DNA of 64,000 nucleotides from Gibbula magus (GCA_936450465.1 OW388296.1:36480586-36544585), one strand, 5' to 3'; counted from the first letter of the stretch, positions 22,908-33,736 are shown. Notes: a model not told the origin generated them from the sequence alone. Numbers and translations: made by a program.

Positions 22908-23042
22908 TTCTCGTCGAATACCATGTAGGCCTTTATCTCATCGAGTGAAGTAGAAATGCATATTTTCAAGAGGGGCGCAGCCACGAGTGTAAATGTATTA
23001 TTTCTACTTCACGAGATGAGATGTGCAAGGTATTCGACGAAA
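22908..23042. repeat. Hairpin related to the one at 22,547
   Basis: The arms contain CTTTATCTCATCGAGTGAAG...GTAGAAAT-like and reverse-complement sequence, flanked by TTCGTCGAATACC / GGTATTCGACGAA. The core (ATCTCA..GTGAAGTAGAAAT) resembles the hairpin at 22,547, which suggests two members of one MITE-like family. Confidence 0.72.
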
Positions 23043-23210
23043 CATGTCACATGTTCTATTTATTAGATTTAACAAATCATGCATAATTCGTAAATGACGT
23101 TCACTTTATGAACGGAGCCTCCGAGATTGCCACTTCTTCCACGGCCATCCTATGACGTCATCCTAGTGTTACGATGACGTCATATGATTGAAAGTGTTAT
23201 TTCACTGAGT

Positions 23211-23525
23211 TGTGGAGCACGCAGGTGTAGTAGTTAGCGTGTCTGCCTCTCACGCCAACGACCCGGGTTCGAATCCCAGTGGAGACACAAACGATTTGTG
23301 ACTTGGGTCGAAAGCTGTGTTGTGTCCTTGGGCAAGGCACTTCATCCACATTGCACTCAGTCCACCCAGCTGTACAATGGGTACCTGATTATGCGGGTTT
23401 ACTGTCCGAAATGGACTCTCAGCGCAGGCAAGCAGCTTTGAAAAAGTACAATCCGTCAGGGTAATAATGTCGGTGAGCAACTCGGATGAGATGGATACTT
23501 GACGTAAAACTCATCATTATTATAT
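23211..23525 (+). mobile_element. tRNA-derived SINE
   Basis: The head has RNA polymerase III box A-like (TGTAGTAGTTAGCGTG) and box B (GGGTTCGAATCCC) sequences in tRNA spacing. A central segment with TGTGTCCTTGGGCAAGGC follows, a conserved-domain type shared by several invertebrate SINEs. The tail ends in ATTATTATATATA. It is a SINE rather than a tRNA gene because it continues 200 bp past the tRNA-like part. Confidence 0.8.
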
Positions 23526-23833
23526 ATATAAATTACTTTTAAAAAAACAGAGAAGGCAAATAGTTAACTTTTTTGGGCTGAAGTTGATTGATAAATTTAT
23601 TAACCGACCAAAAAAACACATATATACAGTTTTTGCAATGATGTATTTTATTTAAGATAAATCCTGATAACTTTTCATCATTGACAAAAGAGATACAATT
23701 TTCTTGAAATATGGTTTGAGTTCATATTACCAATAATAAATACAATGTTCAAAATTTAAACAGTACCGATCAACAGACGCATTCTTCAAAGGATATTAGT
23801 CGTCATGAAGCAGTACCAGGAAGATTACATGTG
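23526..23833. other. Unassigned flank before the LTR element
   Basis: AT-rich sequence with no gene or repeat end that I can recognise. Confidence 0.4.
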
Positions 23834-23838
23834 TAGCT

Positions 23839-24060
23839 TGTAATATATTACTAAATATTATTGAATCATATTTCAGTAAATAATAATTCCAAGTAAAGTT
23901 TTTGGTAATTACTATCCGGATTAGAATTCCGGTTCCACTTTTAGTAATAACGCTTGCATCATGGCTGTCAATGTAAACATGCTTGAATAAACATGGATCT
24001 GCATAATCCACTGTTCGTCATTCCTTGGAAGTGCCATCCCTGCCTCATAACAACATAACA
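23839..24060 (+). repeat. 5' LTR
   Basis: Begins TGTAATATATTAC and ends CATAACA. Contains an AATAAA (in TTGAATAAACATGG) suitable as a polyadenylation signal. Confidence 0.95.
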
Positions 24061-24078
24061 TGGTGTCAGAAGTGGGAT
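24061..24078 (+). promoter_or_regulatory. Primer binding site, tRNA-Leu-like
   Basis: TGGTGTCAGAAGTGGGAT directly follows the 5' LTR. It fits the complement of a tRNA-Leu 3' end (from memory), the usual primer position. Confidence 0.8.
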
Positions 24079-24100
24079 GCTGTTATTGTAAGTGATTATT

Positions 24101-25664
24101 AGCAGCTCCGACTAAGTCGGAGCTGCTATCAGTTTTTGTGCAGTTTCCGTCGCCGCCGCCTGCGCGTTTTGTATTCGCTATAACTTTTTTCCTACAAGGT
24201 TTTGAGAACTCATATACATAACTTTTTACTTATGCCCCTGGGGAATTTTTTTGACATGTTCATATTCAAGGTCAAAGGTCAAGGTCACGATCGAGTTCTG
24301 AAATCGCTAAAAAAATCCTTGTAAACACGATAACTTGAAAAATGTTTGTACTATCAGGCTCTTATTTGGTGTACATCAACTATGGAGAAAGGCTAAGATT
24401 TGAAAAGGTTTTCGCTAACATCCGTCAAAGGTCAAGGTCACAGCGAGGGCACGACTTAAGCATGCTTTTGCGAAAATGTCTTATTTCAACTATTAACACT
24501 TTGAATCATTACATGATTGTTATACACAATACATAGTGATCACTGATTGTGTGACCTTGAATTTAAAAGGTCAAGGTCACGAAATATGGTCAAGGTCACC
24601 AGTTCTGAAATTACTAAATAACCTTTTCCCAAGAAGGTATTAACACCTCATATATATAGCTTCTTTCTTGTACACCTGGGGAAGTATTTTGACATGCTCA
24701 CATTCAAGGTCAAAGGTCAAGGTCATGAGTTCTGAAATCACTACAAAAATCCTTGTAAACACGATAACTTCAACAACTTCTGTGCTATCAGGCCCTTACT
24801 TGGTACATATCAACTATTGAGAAAGACTGAGATTTGAAAAGGTTTTCGCTAAAATCTGTCCAAGGTCAAGGTCACAGCGAGGTCACAACTTAAGCATGCA
24901 GTTGCGAAAATTCCTTATTTTAACTATTAACACTTTGAATCATTACATGATTGTTATACACTATGAAAAGTGATCATTGACTTGTGACCTTGAAGATCAA
25001 AGGTCAAGGTCACGAGATATGGTCATGGTGACCTGTTCTGAAATCTCTAAGTAACTTTTTTCCAAAAAGGTATTTTCATCTCATATACATAGCTTCTTTC
25101 TTATAAATCTGGTGAATGATTTTGACATGTTCACATTCAAGGTCAAAGGTCAAGGTCATGAGTTCTTAAGTCACTACAATAATCCTTGTAAACATGATAA
25201 CTTCAAACATTTTTGTGCTGTCAGGCTATTATTTGGTGTATATATCAACTATGGAGGAAGACCAAGATTTGAAAAGGTTTTTGCTAAAATCTGTCAAAGG
25301 TCAAGGTCACAGCAAGGTCACAACTTAAGCGTGCTATTGTGATTATGCCTTATGTTAACAATGAACACTTTGAGTCATTGCATGATTGTTATACACAATA
25401 AAAAGTAATCATTGATGGTGTGACCTTGAGGTCAAAGTTCAAGGTCATGAGATATTGGTTAAGGCCATGTTAATCTTTAGATACAATTTTGACATCAGAA
25501 ATAGGTTTTAAGAACAAAGTTGTGAAAAGTGACCCCAGTGATGATTCAACTTGTTAGAATAACTTGAACAATGAACACATTTTTGTCCAAAAAAATTCCC
25601 ATTTTATTTATGTTGAGGAGAAGGCGGAACAGGGAAAGGCGAGACCCAAAGTTTCGGAGCTGCT
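24101..25664 (+). mobile_element. Nested tandem-repeat element rich in AGGTCA hexamers
   Basis: It starts with a palindrome built from AGCAGCTCCGA and its inverse and ends with TCGGAGCTGCT, so the ends form inverted repeats. The leader has CCGTCGCCGCCGCC. The body holds about three units of 431-433 bp (AAGGTCAAAGGTCAAGGTCA near 24,270, 24,702 and 25,135). It lies between the primer binding site and the gag start of the LTR element, so it inserted after that element formed. Its layout parallels the 145-bp family. Confidence 0.78.
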
Positions 25665-25709
25665 CTGCTTTTGCGGTGTCCCGCAAACGTTCTTCTAGTT
25701 TTCACTAAG

Positions 25710-28382
25710 ATGGCAGCCAAAGTGGACATTCAGCCCTTGAACTTTGAGGCCAACAATTTGGCTGATAGTTGGAAGAAGTGGAGGCAGACTCTTGAACTGT
25801 TGTTTTCTGGTCCTTTAGCTAGTAAGGATGAATCTGAGAAATTCAGCTACTTCTTGTTGTATATAGGACAAGATGGACGTGATATCTATAATACATGGAC
25901 ATTAACTCAAGCTGAGCAAGGGAAAGTGAGGACATTGTTGGCCAGGTTTCAGGCTCACTGTGTTCCTCGTCAAAATGTCACCATCAATAGATACAGATTC
26001 TACACTAGAAACCAGGGTCAACAGGAGAGTTTGGACCAATATGTGACAGAGTTAAGAACATTAGCTAAAGACTGTTCATTTGGTTTGATTACTGAAGACA
26101 TGATCAGAGATAAGATCGTGTGTGGCACAAACTCTAAGCAAGTTCAAGAACGTTTATTGCAAGAACCAGACCTAGACTTGATGAAGGCTCTAACGATAGG
26201 TAGAGGTCTAGAAGTCAGCAAAATTCAGATGAAGGAAATTAATTCCGAAGCGTCTGTTCTTCATGTTTCAAACAGAAAATTTGATCACAAACATTCAAAA
26301 TCATCGACACCCAAGGGTAGACAGCAAAATGGTGGTAGACGCGATAACTCCTCTCCTCCATGTCCAAGGTGCGGCAAACCACACTGGAAGTCAAGTAGGT
26401 GTCCTGCTGAAGGTGTCGAGTGTTACAATTGTCACAATAAGAATCACTTTTCATCGATTTGTAGAAACAAACCCAGTCAGAGACCTCCACCCAGTTCTAG
26501 GAATAACACTAGACAAGATAGACGTTCGAGACACAATGGCGGTAAAGTACATGCTGTCGACGCTGAAGATGGTGATGAATTCTTCATAGGGACTGTGGAT
26601 GTCGACAGAGACTCTGATGATCGAGATAGAACAGAGGTGTTTGCGGACATTAAGATAAATGGAAAACACACAGTTAGCATGAAACTTGACACTGGTGCAC
26701 AAGTGAACATTATATCTTACAGAGCCTATGAAACATATGCCAATTCTCTAGGTCCTCTTGAGAAACCAAATTCAACGCTGCGTGCATATGGTGGTAAGGT
26801 GCTCGAAGTTCCAGGAATTATTATGCTCAAATGCGAGTACGGCGGCGTCATAGGTACACTCAAGTTCTTTGTGGTACATGATGAAGGCCCTTCAGTCTTG
26901 AGTTTGAGGTCATGTGAGGACATGAAACTCATAAAGCTGCTACTGTCGGTCGAGGCAGACAAGATACTTTCCAGTACATCATGTCACTCAAGTAATGCAG
27001 AAGAAATAGTAGGAGAGTATAAGCATCTCTTTAAAGGACTTGGTCACATGGATGACGAATACGTCATACGAGTTGATGACAGTGTATCTCCAGTTGTACA
27101 TGCATCACGAAAACGTCCTCTATCCATACAAGAGAAAGTTAAGACAGAACTTGAACGCATGGAAAGTTTGCAAGTGATATGTAAGGTGGATGAACCAACA
27201 GAATGGGTCAACTCCATGGTGGTCGTAACGAAACCGTCAGGTGATATCCATCTGTGTTTGGATCCATCCGATCTGAATCGAGCTGTTCGCAGAGAACATT
27301 ACAAAATGCCGACCATAGAGGATGTTACAAGCAAAGTTGCTGGACACAAATATTTCACAGTGCTGGACGCTAAATCATCATATTGGCAAGTTCCCCTTGA
27401 CCATGGGTCATCACTGATGACAACGTTCAACACGCCGTTCGGGCGATATTGGTTCCTTCGATTGCCGTTTGGAATTAAGAGTGCTAGTGAGGTGTTCCAA
27501 AAGCGTATGGACAATGCGTTCGATGGACTAAAAAACACATACGCACTTGTGGATGATATTCTCATCTCAGGAAGAACAATCAAGGAACACAATGAAAATT
27601 TGCGACGGACACTTGAAACTACAAGTAAGAAGGGAATTCGACTCAACGCAGAGAAACTGCAATTGTGTCAAACTGAGGTCAAATTCTTTGGGGAATTGCT
27701 CACGTCTGAAGGTATGAAACCTGACCCAGAGAAGGGTGAAGCGGATCGTCAGATGAACACACCCACCGGGAAGAAAGAGATGGAAGGTTACTTAGGGATG
27801 TTTACCTATCTTGCTCAATATGCGCCTGCACTCTCAGAGAAGACGCACACACTTCGTGAACTCACCAAGAAGGAATCACAATGGAACTGGACAACCAGCC
27901 ATGACCGTGCATTCACCGAAATCAAAGAACTGATCACGAAGTCTCCTGGACCAGTTCTACAGTATTTCGACGTGAAGAAGGAAGTCACTCTGCAAGTAGA
28001 TGCTTCGCAGAATGGTGTGGGAGCAGTGTTACTTCAGGAAAACGGTCCTATAGCCTATGCTTCTAAGGCTATGACAGATTCTCAACGTAACTATGCCCAA
28101 ATTGAGAAAGAAATGATGGCAATAGTGTTCGGATGTGAAAAATTCCATCATTATCTCTTCGGCAGAAGTTTTGTTGAAACAACTTTCAAGAAACCCCTAC
28201 ATGCAGTTCCGCTGAGGCTCCAAAGAATGAGAATCCGTCTTCAGATGTATGACATGACTGTGCGCTATAATCCTGGAAAGGGCATCCCAGTTGCAGACAT
28301 GTTATCAAGACACTTTCAAGAGTCAGACAAACTGCCTAACCTGAACTCGTTAGATGATGATGTGAAAGTTACGTACACATGA
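25710..28382 (+). CDS. Gag-pol polyprotein of Ty3/gypsy element (gag, PR, RT, RNase H)
   Basis: One open frame of about 890 codons. I place the start at ATG 25,710 (ACTAAGATGGCAGCC), because the upstream codons belong to the leader. Gag fills residues 1-215, then two zinc knuckles (CPRCGKPHWKSSRC near 217 and CYNCHNKNHFSSIC near 238). The aspartic protease has LDTGAQVNIIS near 326. The RT has LDAKSSYWQ, LRLPFGIKSA and VDDILIS near 613; the residue before VDD is Leu. RNase H starts near 760 (VDASQNGVGAVL, EKEMMAIV). Its usual third catalytic block, which carries an Asp-His pair after the GRSF segment, is missing because of a short in-frame loss near 28,180. The frame ends at TGA 28,380, just as the integrase frame takes over. 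The copy looks recently active but defective. Confidence 0.9.
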   Translation: MAAKVDIQPLNFEANNLADSWKKWRQTLELLFSGPLASKDESEKFSYFLLYIGQDGRDIYNTWTLTQAEQGKVRTLLARFQAHCVPRQNVTINRYRFYTRNQGQQESLDQYVTELRTLAKDCSFGLITEDMIRDKIVCGTNSKQVQERLLQEPDLDLMKALTIGRGLEVSKIQMKEINSEASVLHVSNRKFDHKHSKSSTPKGRQQNGGRRDNSSPPCPRCGKPHWKSSRCPAEGVECYNCHNKNHFSSICRNKPSQRPPPSSRNNTRQDRRSRHNGGKVHAVDAEDGDEFFIGTVDVDRDSDDRDRTEVFADIKINGKHTVSMKLDTGAQVNIISYRAYETYANSLGPLEKPNSTLRAYGGKVLEVPGIIMLKCEYGGVIGTLKFFVVHDEGPSVLSLRSCEDMKLIKLLLSVEADKILSSTSCHSSNAEEIVGEYKHLFKGLGHMDDEYVIRVDDSVSPVVHASRKRPLSIQEKVKTELERMESLQVICKVDEPTEWVNSMVVVTKPSGDIHLCLDPSDLNRAVRREHYKMPTIEDVTSKVAGHKYFTVLDAKSSYWQVPLDHGSSLMTTFNTPFGRYWFLRLPFGIKSASEVFQKRMDNAFDGLKNTYALVDDILISGRTIKEHNENLRRTLETTSKKGIRLNAEKLQLCQTEVKFFGELLTSEGMKPDPEKGEADRQMNTPTGKKEMEGYLGMFTYLAQYAPALSEKTHTLRELTKKESQWNWTTSHDRAFTEIKELITKSPGPVLQYFDVKKEVTLQVDASQNGVGAVLLQENGPIAYASKAMTDSQRNYAQIEKEMMAIVFGCEKFHHYLFGRSFVETTFKKPLHAVPLRLQRMRIRLQMYDMTVRYNPGKGIPVADMLSRHFQESDKLPNLNSLDDDVKVTYT

Positions 28383-28384
28383 CG

Positions 28385-29510
28385 ATGGAGGACGCATCAC
28401 TGCAGGCAGTCGCCAGGTACGTCCATAGTTGATGGCCACTGAGTGTCAAAGAATGTGTACAGAACACCCGTGAATTCTGGACTTTCCGTGACGAACTCAG
28501 TTACATTGAAGGTATTCTGTTCAAAGGGAGTAAAGTTGTTATCCCTAGTGTCATGAGGAATGAAATGCTAGAGAAAATCCACACAGGTCACATGGGTATG
28601 CAGAAATGCAAGGACCGAGCGAGAGATCTACTCTACTGGCTCAAGATTGAGAAGATGGTTGAGAAATGCAGTGTATGTCAACAGCACAGAAGTACCCCGT
28701 GCAAGGAACCAATGATTCCAACTGATGCACCAAGTCTTCCGTGGAAAGTGATAGCGACAGATCTATTTTACTTTCAAGGACATGACTACTTGCTTGTAGT
28801 AGACTACTATAACAGATACATAGAGATTGCTTTATTGACAAACACTAAGGCAGTCACAGTGATCACCTACTTGAAATCGATATTTGCACGGCATGGGATA
28901 CCAAGTGAGATCATATCAGACAATGGACCTCAATACTCTTCGAAAGAATTCATGGACTTCGCTAAGTTATTGGACTTTAAGCATGCTACATCATCTCCTC
29001 TCTATCCTCAGGCAAATGGACTTGCTGAAAAATCGGTCCAAACAGTCAAAAGAATACTTCTGAAAGCGAAGGAGAGTCATGGAGACCCTAACCTGTCTCT
29101 GCTAGCATATCGGAATACTCTGGTGTGTGATTGGATCCCCATCACAGCTCCTGATGAGTAGGAGGCTGCAGACAAATCTACCGTGCAACGAGAAGCTACT
29201 CGAACCGAAGACGATCAACCCTGACATCGTACATAAGACAATTGTCGAGTCGAGAATGTAACAGAAACGGTACTATGATCGAAGTGCGAGAAGCCGTGAA
29301 CCACTACAACAAGATGACAAGGTGCGTGTCAAGATGGGGAATGAGTGGGTCCCAGCCACCATCATGAGAAAGGCTGACACGCCCCGATCGTATTATCTCC
29401 TGACGTTCAGTGGCGGAGAGTACAGGAGAAATAGACGTGACATTAATTGTACGAGAGAATGCTTCACGTCTAATGATGTCTGTGGCACACCAGTCTCATT
29501 CTCTCGTTAA
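28385..29510 (+). pseudogene. Integrase region of Ty3/gypsy element, broken
   Basis: Continues pol in another frame. From about 28,385 the frame reads MEDASLQAVARYVHS, then a TGA near 28,430, then an open stretch with 202 codons from ATG 28,553. That stretch has the HHCC zinc domain (HTGHMG...CSVCQ, 28,576-28,680) and the catalytic core: Asp in ATDLFYF near 28,756, Asp in SDNGPQY near 28,918 and Glu in NGLAEKS near 29,024. After TAG 29,159 the C-terminal part (YYDRSAR, DKVRVKMGNEWVPATI) reappears in other frames up to 29,510. DDE integrases insert the DNA copy into the genome. The frame change, the internal stops and the split tail show that this copy cannot make a full enzyme. Confidence 0.85.
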
Positions 29511-29651
29511 ATTCAGAAATATTATGTTTCTACTGACGAGGTAGTCATTAAGTTTTTTGCTTCGGAACATTTCTTTCTTAAAGGTACATTTTGAGTTAAT
29601 ATGCTGTTTACCATATTTTGTCGGAAATCTTAACTTCAAAATTTTAACTTG

Positions 29652-29665
29652 TAAAACAGAGGGGA
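29652..29665 (+). promoter_or_regulatory. Polypurine tract
   Basis: AAAACAGAGGGGA immediately before the 3' LTR, the expected plus-strand primer site. Confidence 0.7.
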
Positions 29666-29887
29666 TGTAATATATTACTAACTATTATTGAATCCTATTT
29701 CAGTAAATAATAATTCCAAGTAAAGTTTTTGGTAATTACTACCCGGATTAGAATTCCGGTTCCACTTTTAGTAATAACGCTTGCATCATGGCTGTCAATG
29801 TAAACATGCTTGAATAAACATGGATCAGCATAATCCACTGTTCGTCATTCCTTGGAAGTGCCATCCCTGCCTCATAACAACATAACA
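29666..29887 (+). repeat. 3' LTR
   Basis: 222 bp, the same length as the 5' LTR, with about four substitutions. Followed by the TAGCT target duplicate. Confidence 0.95.
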
Positions 29888-29892
29888 TAGCT

Positions 29893-31240
29893 ATTAAAAA
29901 TTGTCTAAATTATTTTATTATAAGTCCATTACACAATGTTATACTTGAAATGGGATTTGAGTAATTTCATAACATTGTCAGTTTCATTCTATTTCATAAT
30001 GATTGAGAGTTAAAAAAAAGCATTAATAATAGGTGACTGTGATACAGAAATTATCAATTTAGCATGTTGATATTTTAATCTATCAAACACTGAAAACCTG
30101 ACTATTTGAAGGAATATTTCAAAGCCTTACGTGTTTTAATAAATGTAATAAAGTAATTCCAGAAAATATAACCACAGTTCTCATCTTACATGTCATATTT
30201 CACCGCTTTGAAACTTATGTTGTCAACAACAATGTCGGCCATTTTAGCTGTTGCTAAGAAGGGAGACAACTCAGATGATACTGGTCAGCCAACTGATGTT
30301 ATATGTATAGTAGCTGACTGCATCATTGGGGTACATTTTTAAATAGTCACAACTTTTTCTGCCCAAGGTTGATTTTGGTTGGGTTTTTTTCACATCATCA
30401 CAGGGACCTACTAATCATTTTAAGAAACAAATTTGCTTTTTATACTAAATGTCCGGGTTAGGTAAATTTCATGTCGATTTCTACTGGACTATAAATGAGG
30501 CACGTTTTTAAAAAGCTGTATTTAAATAATTTACGGGCCGATTTTAGAAATTTAAAGTCAAGTAAACTGTTAAATTGAAACCCCTTTTCAACGAATCACG
30601 AAAGTGACCATGGGCATGACATATAACCTTTAACAGCAACGGTTGCACTCTTATGAACGGCAATGGTTGCACTCAAATGATCCCTAAACGGTGTCACTCT
30701 AATAATCCACAATTGTTCCACTCCTATTAGCTACAATGTATTTATTCCTATTAGCAACACTGGAGTTCTAATAAGTCTCTTATTAGAACACTGGAGTTCT
30801 AATAAATTTAATGTTTTTTTCATACTTTCGAAATTCTGAATTGCCAATTTACAGGAATCACACCTCATTTGTAAACAGAATACAGAATGGCTAGATATTA
30901 GTACAATGCACATCAGTTAAACAAAAAGCAGTAATAGAAATTAGTGAAAAACCTTTTCAAACATTCAAGGCATTTATCTGTTATATCACTAAAAACAATG
31001 ACAGATGGGAGAAGCAATTTATTCTGAGGCTTGTCTATTGGTCTTGTGCACAGCTTCTGTAACGAGAATACAAGAATAAACTTATGTTAAAAATGTGCAT
31101 GTTCAAGGTGGAATATATACATATTGTCTATTAATCAAAATCAATTGAGAAATTATATCAACAAATTTAATCCTAAATTAAACAATGATACAGATAGTTA
31201 TAGCATAGTTATACATATAATTAGATCTTTTTTTTAAATT
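29893..31240. other. Repeat-rich stretch without a gene
   Basis: At 30,340-30,492 it carries an inverted relative of the 21,098-21,230 repeat flank. At 30,635-30,800 it has loosely repeated GGTTGCACTC and ACACTGGAGTTCTAATAA phrases. I see no coding sequence. Confidence 0.45.
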
Positions 31241-31562
31241 GGGGCGGGATAGCGCAGTGGTTAACGTGTTCGGCTTCGGATCAAGAGGTCCGTGGTTCGA
31301 ATCCCGCCAGGGGCACGACAACTTTGTCTGCAGTAGAGAACTGTTCTACACGCAGTAAGGTTTGGGTGCAATGCTACACTGAATTTCAGCGCAGTACCAC
31401 CCATTGTTCGCGAGTTCCAGCCGCTGCTTGCAGGTTTCACCGCAGTGCATAGCCACATGGCGTTGCAGGCCTCCTCCCTGCCATAATACTAGCAGCCGCG
31501 ATATAAGTGAAATACTCTTGAAAGCTGCGTTAAACCCCAACTTACCTCACCTCACCTCACAT
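31241..31562 (+). mobile_element. tRNA-derived SINE with (CCTCA)n tail
   Basis: tRNA-like head with box A (TAGCGCAGTGGTTAACGTG) and box B (GGTTCGAATCCCGCC), about 230 bp of body, then GCTGCGTTAAACCCCAACTT and repeated ACCTC. The 3' end resembles the GCGTTAA...ACTCACTC tail seen at 46,265 and 48,347, as if copied by related LINE machinery. Confidence 0.82.
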
Positions 31563-31869
31563 TTAAAAAAAGTTGATCTGATATAATAGTATATTCATAC
31601 TAAATAGAAGTACAAATATATCAAGATAATCTTGAAAAAGACTTATTATTACTGACAGAACAGAACTCTATTTCACTCAAGGCTATGTACGACAACTCTT
31701 TATCAATTAAACAAAGCAATTATCATCTTAAAGTGGCTACTATCAAGAAAGATGTGATGACACAACGTTTTAACTTAGTTGCACTCAAGTTAGAAATACA
31801 TGCCACTACCTTCAATAGTACAATAGTGCAAGTACTAGAATTTGTACTAGTAAAGTAATCCCCATCCAC

Positions 31870-32055
31870 CCTTAATAATTTCTAAATCTCTATAACACCA
31901 TTTGGCAACAGGGCAAGCTTCCAACCAACTGGAAGGAGGCTTTAGTTATCCCAATTCCTAAACCATATAAACCCTCCGGCGACCCCAATTCCTATAAGCC
32001 CTTCTCCCTAACCTCAAACCACTGTAAAGTAATGGAATCGATGGTAAAACATTCT
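31870..32055 (+). pseudogene. LINE reverse transcriptase fragment
   Basis: An open stretch translating to NTIWQQGKLPTNWKEALV, then IPIPKPYKPSGDPNSYKP and SLTSNHCK, the N-terminal RT motif (W..A.V.PI.KP.K....YRP.SL) of I/Jockey-like LINEs. It would precede the part preserved in the tandem units and could come from the same family. No further RT motifs follow, because an unrelated repeat begins at about 32,056. Confidence 0.75.
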
Positions 32056-32372
32056 AAGCACGAACACATTAAGATCATACAAAAATGGTGTATGTCTATT
32101 ATGGAACACAAAACTCCATTATGGCGTCAAAAATGGCCACGACCCCTCAAAATGACCGCAAATATATAATCATTCACTCAAATCTGATGATCTAGATGTC
32201 TATTTCAATGTTTTTTAGGGCAAGGAACAAACTAGGGCCATTAAACATGAACTTGGACCATTGTATTACAAGTAAATCTAACTCTGTCCAGTATAGCAAT
32301 ACCATTTAACTTCCGTTTCAGTCTAATTTGATTAAATGTGGGTCTAGATCTATCCCCTGGTTTCGGGGGTCA
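32056..32372 (-). repeat. Dispersed repeat, uninterrupted copy
   Basis: Its reverse complement matches 34,540-34,660 joined to 35,306-35,500. It shows the pre-insertion state of the minisatellite element that splits the other copy. Confidence 0.75.
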
Positions 32373-33435
32373 AGAAGCACATTATAACCATTTGCAACTG
32401 TGAAGGCCTATACATGCATTTCCTGAGCACACAGGTTGTACTTTGCATGCACATTTCACTATTTCTATGCACAACCTGGACACTTGTTGAACATTCACCC
32501 ATAGTGAATACCAATCTTCTTCCTTTTGGTACCATCCAAAATACCGAGGGCTAGGAGAAGTTTTCTCCGCAAATGTACACTCTTTGTCCAAATACTTGCT
32601 TGGAAGATGTCCTTATTTGTGTGCCAAATAGGGGCATCCTATGTTGGTGGATCAGATGTTTGAGTTTCGTCTTGTTTAACAACATTCACTCTGGTAAGTG
32701 AGGTGGTGTGGTCATACGTGATACACACAAATCGTTCTATAAGAGCCAATTGTTCCCCATCTTTGTCAATAGACTGGTAGGGAAAATAAAAGCTTCTGCT
32801 ACCTGTGGATAGGATACCTGTATAGGCTTTACGTTTTGTTTTCCCGGAAGTTGTGTCACGTCCTGTAAATGCATTGAGAAAAGGAAGAGCTAATGCACAA
32901 TTGTCTCCAAACTCTTGATGAAAGGCATTCACATCATATAATGTATAGTTCTTGCCTTTACAAATGGACAATCTTTGGTTGATTTGTTTCAGCTCAGATA
33001 ATACACCAAGAAGAACCACGAACATATCTGTATCCACTTTGCTGACAAGAATGCGCCTTGATAAAAGCATCTTGTACAATGAGAACCAGTGTCGTGTTAG
33101 CATCCTTTTAATCTAACTAAAATGTTGATTCACGGCCAATGGCAAACACTGTTCTCCCTAATGCCACGTGCACTTCTTTTCCTGTCTCAAATGTGCCTGT
33201 ATCTGTGAGTATTTTAAAAAGTTCTCGTTTGTTGTTTGAGTTTTTGATAAACATGGGGATATTCTGTGGTAGTTTGTTTTGTTTGGACATATTGCGTCTT
33301 GATCCTTTGTCTCTTTTGTTTCTGGTTGCAGACTGGGAATTCTTTCTTGTAGTTGTCCCATACAATGTCTTTATTCGAACAGTCAGTTAGGTGCCTTGTT
33401 ACCAAGGTTAGAAGTGTGAACAATTGATGCTCCAT
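32373..33435 (-). pseudogene. Degenerate gene of a PIN/nuclease-like invertebrate family
   Basis: The minus strand contains pieces in gene order. First comes NKRELFKILTDTGTF and VHVALGRTVFAIGRE (33,120-33,300). Next is a stretch resembling an EADTR motif in one frame, then SKVDTDMFVVLLGV (about 33,000). ALPFLNAFTGRDTTSGK follows near 32,850-32,900, and finally a Cys-rich tail (CACKVQPVCSGNACIG) near 32,390-32,470. I recall uncharacterised invertebrate proteins with DTDVVVLLV...ALPFFHAFTGCDTTS and a Cys-rich end, usually described as PIN/FEN-like. Frame shifts near 33,050, stops and the Arg in place of the usual Cys in FTGRDT indicate a dead copy. Whether it was a host gene or mobile cargo is open. 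Confidence 0.55.
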
Positions 33436-33736
33436 AAAACACTTTACTTTAAGAGTATCCTTGAGATTTTCACGTAATCCAAACGTTCAGATTTGCAAGT
33501 TGGAAGTCTGAAGTTTCCATGATGTTACAGAGCTAGTGTGATGGTGATGGTGATTTTCGAAATAGAAAATTGTGTCCAATCGGTTTGTCTGAATGGCATT
33601 CGATGAACATTTGAGCCAATAGGTCTTTGAGATTAATGAATTGTTACTTTTCCTTGGTCTTTACCTCACTTTGTAGTCTCTTGAAGAGTAATGCATGCTC
33701 TGGGACCTGATTGGTGTTGTAAGACAATGTTATTAT
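33436..33736. other. Unassigned stretch
   Basis: No recognisable feature beyond a short GTGATGGTGATGGTGAT run at 33,538. Confidence 0.4.

Larger units (their letters stand above)
23834..29892 (+). mobile_element. Ty3/gypsy-type LTR retrotransposon with 5-bp TSD
   Basis: Two 222-bp LTRs (23,839-24,060 and 29,666-29,887) start TG and end CA and differ at only about four positions. The element is flanked by TAGCT on both sides (23,834-23,838; 29,888-29,892). Domain order gag, protease, RT, RNase H, integrase places it in Ty3/gypsy (Metaviridae). Coding damage and a 1.56-kb nested insertion make this copy non-autonomous. Confidence 0.93.

Noticed and set aside
23211..23290. tRNA gene
   Set aside because: The tRNA-like head continues into a SINE body and tail; the same applies to 31,241-31,320.
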